Below are positions 45,786 to 54,402 of a stretch of 64,000 nucleotides of DNA, in pieces. Position 1 is the stretch's first letter, and every line of letters begins with the position of its first letter. Both the position numbers and the translations under genes were made by a program. The DNA comes from Pelagibaculum spongiae. Lineage in GTDB: Bacteria; Pseudomonadota; Gammaproteobacteria; Enterobacterales; Pelagibaculaceae. The DNA lies in the NCBI RefSeq assembly GCF_003097315.1, contig NZ_QDDL01000001.1:434001-498000 (forward strand). Reading direction: 5' to 3'. The notes beneath the pieces were generated by a model. That model did not search any database, was not told where the DNA came from, and saw only the letters and a list, made by a program, of their open reading frames with translations.

Positions 45786-46994
45786 ATGACTGATATCTAT
45801 GACGTTCTTATTATTGGTGGAGGCCCTGGTGGTCTGACTGCTGGTATTTATTGTGCACGCGGTAAAATGAAGACACTTATGTTAGAAGGTGCTTCACGTA
45901 CTGGCGGACAGTGTGCAAAAACTTCTGAGCTAGAAAACTGGCCTGGTGTAATGGAATCTACCGGCCCAGCGCTGATGGACACTTTCCAAGCACATGCTGA
46001 AAAATTCGGTGTAGAAATCAAACGTGGTGAAGTCACCGACATTAAAGTGGCAGACGATGGTTTTATTAAAACTGTCACCACTAAAAAAGGTGAAACTTAC
46101 CAAGCCAAGAGCCTGATTCTTTCTACAGGTGCTGGCCCACGCATTCTGAATATTCCTGGCGAAAAAGAATTCACCGGCAAAGGTGTTTCTTATTGCGCAA
46201 CTTGCGATGCTGACTTCTTTGAAGATTTAGACATCGTTGTTGTAGGTAGCGGTAATACTGCAGTTGAAGAATCAGTATTCCTGACTAAGTTCGTTAACAG
46301 CGTGAAAATGGTTGTACTGCACGACGAAGGTACTCTAGACGCTGACCGTACTGCCCAAGAGCAGGCTTTCGCTAACGACAAGATTGAGTTCATCTGGAAC
46401 TCTTCTGTCGCTGAAATTTGCGGTGACGAATTAGTTGGTGGCGTTAAGGTTAAAAACCTGAAGACTGGTGAGATTGAAGAAGTCGAGTGTGACGGCGTAT
46501 TCATGTTCGTTGGTACCGTACCTAACACCAAGTTCCTGGAAGGCTTCGTTGAATTAAGCAACGGCGGCTACATCACCACTGGTGACATGCAAGAAACCAA
46601 CGTTCCTGGCGTATTTGCTGCTGGCGACGTATGTGACAAATTCTTGCGTCAGGTAGTAACTGCAGCGGGCGACGGTGCAACTGCAGCGGTTGCTTCAGAG
46701 CGTTACATCCACGAAGAAGAACACTGGCAGCATTCAGTCACTAAAGCTGAAGGCGATGTGCTGGTTGTATTCTGGAATCCTCTGGAAGAAATGAGCATCG
46801 AAATGATGCCTCACCTAGATAAGCTAGCAGCTGATAACAGCTTGAAGCTGGTCACTATGGATACTTATAAAAGCAGCAATATCGCAGATCGCTATAGCGT
46901 TTCTGGCGGCTTTACTGTTATTCACTTCCGTGACGGCCAAGAAATTAAGCGTGTTGCATCACCAACTGCTGACACTTTAAAAGAATTGTTATAA
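45786..46994 (+). CDS. trxB: Thioredoxin reductase with a C-terminal thioredoxin-like domain
   Basis: 402 residues from ATG 45786, nine bases after TAAGGA; an ATG at 45777 has no room for a site. Residues 1-310 are a standard low-molecular-weight thioredoxin reductase: FAD loop GGGPGGLTAG, redox pair CATC (C137/C140), NAD(P)H-binding VVVGSGNTAVEE and FAD-closing GVFAAGDVCDKFLRQVVTAA. About 90 extra residues follow, shaped like a thioredoxin fold but with WNPLEEM (W330) where WCGPC would stand, so without redox cysteines. It is the first gene of the glycine reductase operon and feeds electrons to the next gene product. Confidence 0.9.
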   Translation: MTDIYDVLIIGGGPGGLTAGIYCARGKMKTLMLEGASRTGGQCAKTSELENWPGVMESTGPALMDTFQAHAEKFGVEIKRGEVTDIKVADDGFIKTVTTKKGETYQAKSLILSTGAGPRILNIPGEKEFTGKGVSYCATCDADFFEDLDIVVVGSGNTAVEESVFLTKFVNSVKMVVLHDEGTLDADRTAQEQAFANDKIEFIWNSSVAEICGDELVGGVKVKNLKTGEIEEVECDGVFMFVGTVPNTKFLEGFVELSNGGYITTGDMQETNVPGVFAAGDVCDKFLRQVVTAAGDGATAAVASERYIHEEEHWQHSVTKAEGDVLVVFWNPLEEMSIEMMPHLDKLAADNSLKLVTMDTYKSSNIADRYSVSGGFTVIHFRDGQEIKRVASPTADTLKELL

Positions 46995-47052
46995 TCGATT
47001 AATTTCGTTTATTAAGTTTTTATTAATATTTAAATTTATTAGGGGCACTAAA

Positions 47053-47370
47053 ATGCTTGATATCACTAAAGACAATTTCGAAGAAGAAGTTACTAATTTT
47101 GAAGGCGTTGTAATGATTGACTTCTGGGGCGAGAGCTGCGGTCGTTGCATGGAAATTATGCCTGACGTAGTTGCTCTGTCTGAGCAGTACGGCGACAAGA
47201 TTAAGTTCTGTAAGTTGAATATCAAAGGTGGCCGTCGCTTAGCTATGAAGCAAGGCGTAATGGGCTTGCCTTCAATGGTCTTCTACGTCAACGGTGAGAA
47301 GCAAGAGCACCTGTCTGGCGAAGAAATGGACGCTTCAGAAATCGAAGCTTCTATTAAAAAATACCTTTAA
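47053..47370 (+). CDS. trxA: Thioredoxin of the glycine reductase system
   Basis: 105 residues with the thioredoxin fold. The active site is CGRC (C29/C32) in FWGESCGRCMEIMPD instead of WCGPC. The WGESC context recalls the specialised thioredoxins of glycine-reducing clostridia. It has a cis-proline (MGLPSMVFYV) and lies 58 bases after trxB. It would reduce the oxidised selenide-sulfide of GrdA. Confidence 0.9.
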   Translation: MLDITKDNFEEEVTNFEGVVMIDFWGESCGRCMEIMPDVVALSEQYGDKIKFCKLNIKGGRRLAMKQGVMGLPSMVFYVNGEKQEHLSGEEMDASEIEASIKKYL

Positions 47371-47495
47371 GTGCTTTGCGACGTAATAATTACTGACTTT
47401 AATCATCGTCTCGTAAATTCAGCGTCGTAGAATACTAAGTATCAAAGCAGGCAACGGAATTCTTGCTTTCCCTTAAAATGGAATGACCAGTTAAA

Positions 47496-47506
47496 TGGTA
47501 AAACCA
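47496..47506. promoter_or_regulatory. GntR-like site inside the operon, before grdA
   Basis: TGGTAAAACCA is a small palindrome of the TGGTNNNACCA type in the 237-base gap between trxA and grdA. It may mark an internal promoter. Confidence 0.35.
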
Positions 47507-47607
47507 CTAAAGGGAATTGGATGCGAAAAAGGCATTCAGGTGAAAATAAAAATTAGGATGCTTTTTTATTTTCTTGTTTTTGAGTTTTTTTAACCAGAGT
47601 AATTACC

Positions 47608-48054
47608 ATGCTGAAGGGCAAAAAGGTCGTTATTCTCGGTGACCGCGACGGCGTACCAGGTCCAGCTATTGAAGAAGTAGTTAAGACCGCAGGTGCTGAA
47701 GTTGTATTTAGTGTTACCGAGTGTTTCGTCTGAACTAGCGCTGGCGCCATGGACCTGGAAAACCAAAAGCGGATTAAAGATTTAGCAGAAAAATACGGTG
47801 CTGAAGATCTAGTTGTGATCTTGGGCGGCGCAGAAGCTGAAGCCTCTGGCTTAGCTGCTGAAACTGTTATCTCTGGCGATCCTACTTTTGCAGGTCCTTT
47901 GGCCGGAGTCCAGTTAGGACTTTCCGTGTACCACGTAGTTGAAGACGAGATTAAAGCAGAATGTGATGCAGACGTGTTCGAAGAACAGGTTGGCATGATG
48001 GAAATGGTTCTGCCAGTAGACGAAATTGTTTCAGAAATGAAAGAATTCCGTTAA
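47608..48054 (+). CDS. grdA: Glycine reductase selenoprotein A
   Basis: 148 residues when TGA 47731-47733 is read as selenocysteine 42: [17 protein letters not shown], the conserved GrdA active site with the Cys three residues before Sec. The remainder ([26 protein letters not shown]-like [13 protein letters not shown]) matches GrdA throughout. The protein carries the carboxymethyl group as a selenoether from protein B to protein C and is re-reduced by thioredoxin. ATG 47608 gives [20 protein letters not shown] at the N-terminus; its ribosome site is weak. No strong stem was seen after the UGA by eye. Confidence 0.95.
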
Positions 48055-48099
48055 TTGAAAATAGGTTTGTTGGCTCTCGCTAATAAACCGGTTTTCAAT

Positions 48100-48135
48100 C
48101 CGCGGCCAGCAGTTTTTTAAACTGCTGGCGGGCGG
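48100..48135 (+). promoter_or_regulatory. mRNA hairpin between grdA and grdC
   Basis: CCAGCAGTTT and AAACTGCTGG form a strong stem with further pairing outside it (CCGC/GCGG). It is followed by an A-rich stretch, not a T-run, so it is more likely a processing or stability element than a terminator. Confidence 0.55.
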
Positions 48136-48261
48136 AAATAAAATAAATAATCACAGATTTAGCAATCCTGAGTTGCAGAGTTTGACCGAAAAATAACTGA
48201 TGTTATTTATTCAGCTTTTTTTTCGAGCAATTTCTGAAATCAATTTAACGGAGTAGCAGTC

Positions 48262-49788
48262 GTGGACTTTCCGGTTCTAACAGGTGCCAGTTACGTATTG
48301 GCGCAAACCCCCGACTTTATCCCCTTCGGTTCTAACCAAGTTGCAGCTCGTACAGCTGGCGACCAGGAATTCCTGGACAACTTGGAGAAGGCGGTTCGCC
48401 CATTCGATATTTCTGCAGCCTATCCTGCAAACCAATGTTATATCGGTAACATCACCCCTGAGCAGTTGGCCGAAATTCCACAGCCTTGGTACAACAACCA
48501 AGATGCTACTGTCAGTCGTTTCGGTAAGTTCGGCGAAATCATGCCGGAAATCGAATTCTACGCACTGCTTAAGTACAACGATGCTTTCGACCTGGTGACT
48601 TTAACTGCTGACTTCATCGAAAGAGCGAATGTTGAAGTTGCTAATCACCCTGTACTGAAAGACTTGTTCACTCTGGACGCTGCTAAAGCAGAAGACCAGG
48701 CGAGCATGCAAGCTTTGGTTGACACACATAAAGCTGAGCCTTTGATGTTTGAAGGTCAGTTGGTTGGTGTGGTTAAGCAAGCACACGATCAAGACGAAAA
48801 CCTGTCTGCACACATCATTTTAGAAAACCTGGCAGTTAAAGCTTCAGGTGTTCTAGCAGCCCTACACCTTAAGCAACAAGGTTTAGATCTGAGCGACGTT
48901 GATTACATCATCGAATGTTCAGAAGAAGCTTGTGGCGACATCAACCAACGTGGCGGCGGTAACTTCGCTAAAGCGATTGGTGAATTAGTAGGTTGCGACG
49001 CTGCAACAGGTTGTGACATCCGCGGCTTCTGTGCGGCACCTGCTCACACCATCATTCACGCTGCTGCGTTAGTAAAAGCCGGCGTATTTAACAAGGTTAT
49101 GGTTGTTGCTGGCGGTGCTGTAGGCAAGCTGGCGTTGAACGGCCGTGATCACGTTAAGAAAGACGTACCTGTATTAGAAGATATGCTGGCTGGTTTCGCT
49201 TGCATCATTGGTCAAAACGACGGCGTAAGCCCAATCGTTAACACCGATATCGTAGGTCGTCACACCATCGGTACCGGTTCTGCTCCTCAAGCAGTAATGA
49301 ACGCTCTGATCAGCGCACCTTTAGCTAAGCATGGTCGCCCTATCACTAGTGTTGACCGTTTCTCTGCTGAACTGCAAAACGCTGAAATCACCAAGCCTGC
49401 TGGCGCCGGTGATGTTCCAGAAGCCAACTACAAGATGATTGCTGCTTTAGCAGTTAAACAAGGTCAGTTAGAGCGTAAAGAACTGATGAACTTTGTTGCC
49501 GATCACGGCATCGTTGGTTTCGCTCCTACTCAGGGTCATATCCCTTCAGGCGCACCTTACTTAGGCCACGGTCGTGACGCGATCATGGGCGAAAAAATCA
49601 ACAACTTTATGGTTGTTGGTAAAGGTTCATTGTTCCTGGGTCGTATGACCAACCTGTTTGACGGTATCTCAGTTCTGATCGAGAAGAACTCTGGCGAGTC
49701 TGCATCTGCCGGTTTCGATCAAGACGAAGCGCGTCAGTTAGTAGCTGAAGCCATGAAGGATGTCGCTGAGCGTCTTCTGGAGAAGTAA
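48262..49788 (+). CDS. grdC: Glycine reductase protein C, large (beta) subunit
   Basis: 508 residues starting at GTG after an ACGGAG site. It has the FabH/PlsX-associated ketoacyl-synthase-like fold of GrdC, with phrases VDYIIECSEEACGDINQRGG, CDIRGFCAAPAHTIIHAAAL and GHGRDAIMGEKINNFMVVGK. With GrdD it releases the carboxymethyl group from GrdA as an acetyl thioester, then as acetyl phosphate. The stop is two bases before grdD. Confidence 0.9.
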   Translation: MDFPVLTGASYVLAQTPDFIPFGSNQVAARTAGDQEFLDNLEKAVRPFDISAAYPANQCYIGNITPEQLAEIPQPWYNNQDATVSRFGKFGEIMPEIEFYALLKYNDAFDLVTLTADFIERANVEVANHPVLKDLFTLDAAKAEDQASMQALVDTHKAEPLMFEGQLVGVVKQAHDQDENLSAHIILENLAVKASGVLAALHLKQQGLDLSDVDYIIECSEEACGDINQRGGGNFAKAIGELVGCDAATGCDIRGFCAAPAHTIIHAAALVKAGVFNKVMVVAGGAVGKLALNGRDHVKKDVPVLEDMLAGFACIIGQNDGVSPIVNTDIVGRHTIGTGSAPQAVMNALISAPLAKHGRPITSVDRFSAELQNAEITKPAGAGDVPEANYKMIAALAVKQGQLERKELMNFVADHGIVGFAPTQGHIPSGAPYLGHGRDAIMGEKINNFMVVGKGSLFLGRMTNLFDGISVLIEKNSGESASAGFDQDEARQLVAEAMKDVAERLLEK

Positions 49789-49790
49789 TC

Positions 49791-50945
49791 ATGTCAGAGC
49801 TTAAAAAAGCACTGGCCGGTGCTTTCAGTGATTCGGCCTCTGGCCTGCTGACCGGCCAAATGGGTCGTAAGCGGATCGGTCTCACCTTGACCGGTAGCGA
49901 GCATGGCCCTGAAGAATTGATGCGCGCAGCTCGTTTGGCAGCTCGTAACAAAGACATCGAAGTTGTTCTGATCGGTAGTGATATCGAACAAGACGAATTC
50001 GAGCAGCATCCAGCAACGGATCTGCACCAGTCCCACGAAGTGATGGAAAAGCTGTTAGACAGCGGCGAAATCATGGGTTGTGTGACCGTGCACTATAGCT
50101 TCCCTCTGGGTGTAGCAACAGTCGGTAAGGTGATTACACCTGCCGAAGGTCGCGAAATGATTATTGCAACCACTACTGGTACCAGCGACACCGCTCGTGT
50201 TCCAGCAATGGTTAAGAATGCCATCGCAGGTATCGCTCTGGCGAAAGCCACCGGTATTGCTAAGCCAACGATCGGCATCTTGAACATCGACTCTGCTTCA
50301 GTAGTAGAGCGTGTGGTCAAGAAGCTGCAAGACGGCGGTTGGGATGCAACCTTCACCGAGTCAAGCCGTGCAGACGGTGGCGCTCTGATGCGTGGCAACG
50401 ACCTGCTGAAAGGCACTCCAGACGTAATGGTTTGCGATAGCCTGACTGGCAACCTGATGATGAAAATCTTCAGCTCTTACACCACTGGCGGCAGCTTTGA
50501 AGCAACAGGCTTCGGTTACGGTCCAGGTTTAGGTGAAGAAGCTGAGCGCTTGGTCGGTATTATTTCTCGCGCTTCTGGCGCTCCAATGATTGCTGGAGCC
50601 CTGCGCCTGATCGCTGATTGTGCGGAAAGAGACGTATTAAAGCTGTATAGCGCCGAACTGGCCGCAGCTAAGAAAGCAGGTCTGGAAGCTGCACTGGAAA
50701 GTGTTGCACCTAAAGCCAAGCCTGTTTCTACCGAAGAAGACGTTAAAGAGCCTGCTGAAAAAGTTTGTGACGCTGATATCGGAGGTGTCGACATTCTCGA
50801 TATCGAAGATGCAAAAGTTGCACTTTGGAAAGAAGGCATCTTTGCCAAGACAGGAATGGGTTGTACCGGACCTGTTGTCATGATGGCCGCTGAAGATCGT
50901 GAAAAATCAGTAGTTATCCTGACAAAAGCAGAATTCATCGCCTAA
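49791..50945 (+). CDS. grdD: Glycine reductase protein C, small (alpha) subunit
   Basis: 384 residues. The N-terminal two-thirds are PlsX-like (GRKRIGLTLTGSEHGPEELM, SDTARVPAMVKNAIAG, TPDVMVCDSLTGNLMMKI). A C-terminal segment carries the conserved cysteine in KTGMGCTGPVVMM (C358), which accepts the acetyl group before phosphate cleaves it. It starts directly after grdC with a GGAG site and is translationally coupled. Confidence 0.9.
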   Translation: MSELKKALAGAFSDSASGLLTGQMGRKRIGLTLTGSEHGPEELMRAARLAARNKDIEVVLIGSDIEQDEFEQHPATDLHQSHEVMEKLLDSGEIMGCVTVHYSFPLGVATVGKVITPAEGREMIIATTTGTSDTARVPAMVKNAIAGIALAKATGIAKPTIGILNIDSASVVERVVKKLQDGGWDATFTESSRADGGALMRGNDLLKGTPDVMVCDSLTGNLMMKIFSSYTTGGSFEATGFGYGPGLGEEAERLVGIISRASGAPMIAGALRLIADCAERDVLKLYSAELAAAKKAGLEAALESVAPKAKPVSTEEDVKEPAEKVCDADIGGVDILDIEDAKVALWKEGIFAKTGMGCTGPVVMMAAEDREKSVVILTKAEFIA

Positions 50946-51020
50946 CTGGTGGATTGGGGTCCGCCGGACGCGGGCTCCGATTCCACATTGTTTTTAATAA
51001 GTTTCCTTCTGGAGAACGAA

Positions 51021-52313
51021 ATGAAACTTGAAATTGGAAACATCTCAGTCGAGAAGCTAAGTTTCGGCAACGAAACCAAGCTGAACGGCAATGAGGTCGT
51101 TATCAACAACGAGGAGCTGGTGGCATTCATCCGCACCCTCGACGATCGTATTACTGAAATCAAGCTGGACATCGCTTTACCTGGCGAGAGCACTCGTATT
51201 ATGCCTGTTAAGGACGTAATCGAGCCTCGCGTTAAGGTTTCTGGTCCAGGTACTATCTTCCCAGGTCGTTTATCTGGTGAAGAAGCAATGGTTGGCGAAG
51301 GTCGCACCAACGTACTGAAAGGTATGGCTGTTGTAACTTGTGGTCACGTTGTTGGTTTCCAGGAAGGCATCATCGATATGTCTGGAACTGGCGCGGAATA
51401 CACGCCTTTCTCTAAGACTAAGAACCTGGTTGTTACTTGCGAAGTTTCTGAAGAATGTAACCAATACATTCACGAAGAAATTCTGCGCTCAGTAGGTTTA
51501 GAGACTGCCAAGTTCATTGGCAAGATTGCTTTAGAGGCTAAGCCTGACGAAGTTAAATCTTATGAAACTCTGCCTATGCTGGAGCAGGCTGCTCAATACC
51601 CTGAGCTGCCTAAGATTGGTTACGTTTACATGCTGCAAAGCCAGGGCCTGATGCACGACACGTACTTGTACGGTGTTGATGTTAAACAGATCCTGCCTAC
51701 TCTGATCTACCCTACCGAAGTAATGGATGGCGCGATCATCAGCGGTAACTGTGTATCAGCTTGTGACAAAAACCCTACCATCGTGCATCAGAACAGCCCA
51801 ATCATTCATGAGCTGTATGAGCATCACGGTACGAAGTACAACTTCATGGGCGTTATCATTACTAATGAAAACGTTACTCTGGCTGACAAAGAACGTAGCT
51901 CAAACTACGTAGCTAAGTTAGCTGAAATGATGGGCTGGGATGCAGCTATCGTTTCTGAAGAAGGCTTCGGTAACCCAGACGCTGACTTGGTCATGAACTG
52001 TAACAAGCTGACCGCTAAAGGTCTGCAGACTGTTCTAGTTACTGACGAATATGCTGGTCCTAAAGGCGATTCACCTTCACTGGCTGACTCGACTCCTAAA
52101 GGCGACGCAGTTATCTCTAACGGTAATGCGAATATGGTTGTTGAACTGCCTCCTATGGAGCGGATCATCGGTCATGCTAAGTATGCCGATATGATTGCTG
52201 GTGGTACTGACGGAAGTTTGCGTGAAGACGGTTCAATCGTAACCGAAATTCAAGCAATCACCGGTGCTACTAACGAGCTGGGTTATAACTTTCTGACTGC
52301 GCGTGCGGGCTAA
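51021..52313 (+). CDS. grdE: Glycine reductase protein B proprotein, alpha/beta subunits
   Basis: 430 residues from ATG 51021, after GGAGAACGA. It reads MKLEIGNISVEKLSFGN as in GrdE. The proprotein is cut between N243 and C244 in SGNCVSACDKN, giving two subunits and a pyruvoyl group from the Cys. That group forms the Schiff base with glycine. The downstream phrase PTIVHQNSPIIHELYEHHGT and the C-terminal TGATNELGYNFLTAR are typical. The frame is also open back to 50949, but that lacks a site. It lies ten bases before grdB. Confidence 0.92.
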   Translation: MKLEIGNISVEKLSFGNETKLNGNEVVINNEELVAFIRTLDDRITEIKLDIALPGESTRIMPVKDVIEPRVKVSGPGTIFPGRLSGEEAMVGEGRTNVLKGMAVVTCGHVVGFQEGIIDMSGTGAEYTPFSKTKNLVVTCEVSEECNQYIHEEILRSVGLETAKFIGKIALEAKPDEVKSYETLPMLEQAAQYPELPKIGYVYMLQSQGLMHDTYLYGVDVKQILPTLIYPTEVMDGAIISGNCVSACDKNPTIVHQNSPIIHELYEHHGTKYNFMGVIITNENVTLADKERSSNYVAKLAEMMGWDAAIVSEEGFGNPDADLVMNCNKLTAKGLQTVLVTDEYAGPKGDSPSLADSTPKGDAVISNGNANMVVELPPMERIIGHAKYADMIAGGTDGSLREDGSIVTEIQAITGATNELGYNFLTARAG

Positions 52314-52323
52314 GGAGTAGAAT

Positions 52324-53622
52324 ATGAGTATTAAAATTCTTTACTACCTCAACCAGTTCTTCGGTCAGAAGGGTGGCGAGGAAATGGCTCACATCGGGCC
52401 AGAGCTGGTAGACGGACAAGTTGGTCCTTCAGCACAAGTGCATAAGTCACTGGCTGGTAAGGCTGAAGTTGTTAAAACTATCATTTGCGGTGACTCTTGG
52501 TTCAACGAGAACGAAGAAGCAGCTGAGCAGTTTATCTCTGAAACTATCGACGCTGTTAAGCCTGACCTGATCGTTGCTGGTCCTGCTTTCAACGCTGGTC
52601 GTTACGGCATGGCTTGTGGCCGTGTTGGCGAAATCGCTAAAGAGAAAGGTATTACTACCATCACTGGTATGTACCCAGAGAATCCAGGTTACGACCTGTT
52701 CAAAAACTTCTCTTTCATGGTTGAGACTTCAAACAGCGCTGGCGGCATGCGTAAATCATTGCCTGCCATGATCAAGCTGGTTGAATCTTTCATCGCGAAA
52801 GACGGCAAACTGGGTATGCCAGCTGAAGAAGGCTACATGCCTCGCGGCTTGCGTATCAACATGTTCGCTGAAAAACGTGGTGCAGCTCGTGCAGTAGAAA
52901 TGCTGATCGCTAAGCTGGAAGGCGCGGAATTCGAAACTGAATACGCTATGCCTACGTTTGACCGTGTTGAACCATTTGCAGCAATCAAGAGCCTGGCTAA
53001 CGCTAAAATTGCTCTGGTTACTTCTGGTGGTGTTGTTCCTAAGGGCAACCCTGATCGCATCGAGTCTTCTTCAGCATCCAAGTTCGGCGAGTATGATATC
53101 TCCGACTTCGCAACGCTGACCGAAGCTGATCACGAAACCGCACACGGTGGTTACGATCCGGTTGCATGTAACGAAGATCCAAACCGCGTTCTGCCTGTTG
53201 ACGTTCTGCGTGACATGGTTAAAGAAGGCAAGCTGGGCGAGTTACATAACAAGTTCTACTCAACTGTTGGTAACGGTACTGCAACTTCAAGCTCTAAAGC
53301 TTACGGCGCAGAAATCGCACAAAGAATGCTGGATGCAGGTGTTTCTGCAGCCATCATGACCTCCACTTGAGGCACTTGTACTCGTTGCGGCGCAACGATT
53401 CTGAAAGAAATTGAAAAAGTAATGCCGATTGTTCACATCGTAACTGTTGTGCCAATCTCATTGACTGTTGGCGCGAACCGTATCGTTCCTGCTATTGCTA
53501 TCCCTCATCCACTGGGTGATCCGAAGCAAAGCAAGGAAGACGAATACAAGTTACGTTACAACATGGTAGAAAAATCTCTGCAATCTTTGGTTACAGAAAT
53601 TTCTGAACAGACTGTATTCTAA
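52324..53622 (+). CDS. grdB: Glycine reductase protein B selenoprotein subunit
   Basis: 432 residues when TGA 53368-53370 is read as selenocysteine 349: MTST-U-GTCTRCGATILKEI, the conserved UxxCxxC context of GrdB/GrdF/GrdH. The N-terminal part reads KILYYLNQFFGQKGGEEMAH. The pairing with GrdE argues for glycine as substrate rather than sarcosine or betaine, although GrdB, GrdF and GrdH are hard to tell apart by eye. After the UGA the frame continues 84 residues (FRNRIVPAIAIPHPLGDP-like) to the stop. AAGGAG precedes the start. Confidence 0.93.
53383..53397 (+). promoter_or_regulatory. SECIS-like hairpin of grdB
   Basis: CGTTGC-GGC-GCAACG begins 13 nt after the UGA. It is a strong six-pair stem with a three-base G-containing loop at the distance used by bacterial SECIS elements. 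Confidence 0.6.
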
Positions 53623-53643
53623 GTCGGTTTAGCTATCAAAAAG

Positions 53644-53669
53644 AGGAGTGCTTCGGCGCTCCTTTTTTT
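53644..53669 (+). terminator. Terminator after grdB
   Basis: AGGAGTGC-TTCG-GCGCTCCT with a UUCG loop is followed by seven T. It lies 22 bases after the grdB stop, so grdX beyond it probably has its own promoter. Confidence 0.9.
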
Positions 53670-53857
53670 ATGTCTGAAATAAAAGCACCAGCAAATCAAT
53701 TCCCGCTGCCATAAGTAATCTGATAATCACCAATATTATTCAAATCATCAACCGCTCCACCATTCAAAATAGTTAACTATAAAATCTGCTTAGATCAATG
53801 CAAAACTGTCAAAATCACAGATACTGTTAGTCATTATTTATTCGTTATTTTTTAGGA

Positions 53858-53873
53858 TTTGGTCTGACCGAAA
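53858..53873. promoter_or_regulatory. GntR-like site before grdX
   Basis: TTTGGTCTGACCGAAA is an imperfect palindrome with the TGGTNNNACC core, ~50 bases before the grdX start. It may place grdX under the same regulator. Confidence 0.35.
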
Positions 53874-53919
53874 ACATTCTATTCGGCTTTTGTAAAACCA
53901 AATTCTATTGGAGATGCTC

Positions 53920-54303
53920 ATGGCAGTTACCATTGTTACCAACAACCGACTGGTCATTGAAAACTGGTCCAGCACTTACGCAATTGAAGAAATGGATAGC
54001 TATGAAGCGGTCTTTGTTAAGGTTCGTGACTTGGTTCATACCGGTGCGAAAATCATGACCCATCCAATGGCGGGTAGTGTTAAACCTGGCGAAAGTCCTT
54101 TCCGTTCAGTGGTTGTCAATGTAGTAGACGGTGCTGCAATGGACATGGAATCTTTGAGCATTATTGAAAATGCACTGGATCGTTTTCACATGTTGGTTGG
54201 CTGTGCCAGAAAGCGTGTTTTTAATGAAGCGACTCTAGAAGATTTCCGAGTAATTGATAACTCTTTGGTCAGTACCGGAATTAAAGTATTACCAAAGGTA
54301 TAA
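53920..54303 (+). CDS. grdX: GrdX family protein
   Basis: 127 residues from ATG 53920, nine bases after GGAG; the frame is open a little farther upstream. It matches the GrdX family found with clostridial glycine and betaine reductases: TNNRLVIENW near the start, KIMTHPMAGSVKPGESPFRS in the middle. The function is not known. In clostridia grdX usually precedes the operon; here it is last and set apart by a terminator. Confidence 0.85.
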   Translation: MAVTIVTNNRLVIENWSSTYAIEEMDSYEAVFVKVRDLVHTGAKIMTHPMAGSVKPGESPFRSVVVNVVDGAAMDMESLSIIENALDRFHMLVGCARKRVFNEATLEDFRVIDNSLVSTGIKVLPKV

Positions 54304-54341
54304 AGTCTTCTTATTGCGCTCAGTGAAATATTGAGACAGGG

Positions 54342-54402
54342 AAGTTACCTCAAATGTCGCCTGGCCTGGCAGACAGGCGACAAGAGGCTTACTAAGTAAC
54401 TT
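54342..54402 (+). other. Structured RNA-like stem-loops after grdX
   Basis: Nested arms AAGTTAC/GTAACTT, CCTC/GAGG and GTCGCCTG/CAGGCGAC. No T-run follows. It lies 38 bases after the grdX stop and may protect the transcript end. Confidence 0.45.

Noticed and set aside
47749-48054. A 101-residue protein starting at MDLENQ
   Set aside because: It is the part of GrdA after the selenocysteine codon. The true gene begins at 47608.
53422-53622. A separate 66-residue protein after grdB
   Set aside because: It is the C-terminal end of GrdB after UGA 53368-53370, in the same frame.
48261-53630. Long minus-strand open frames opposite the grd genes
   Set aside because: They mirror codon bias of highly expressed genes, and have no ribosome sites or recognisable domains.
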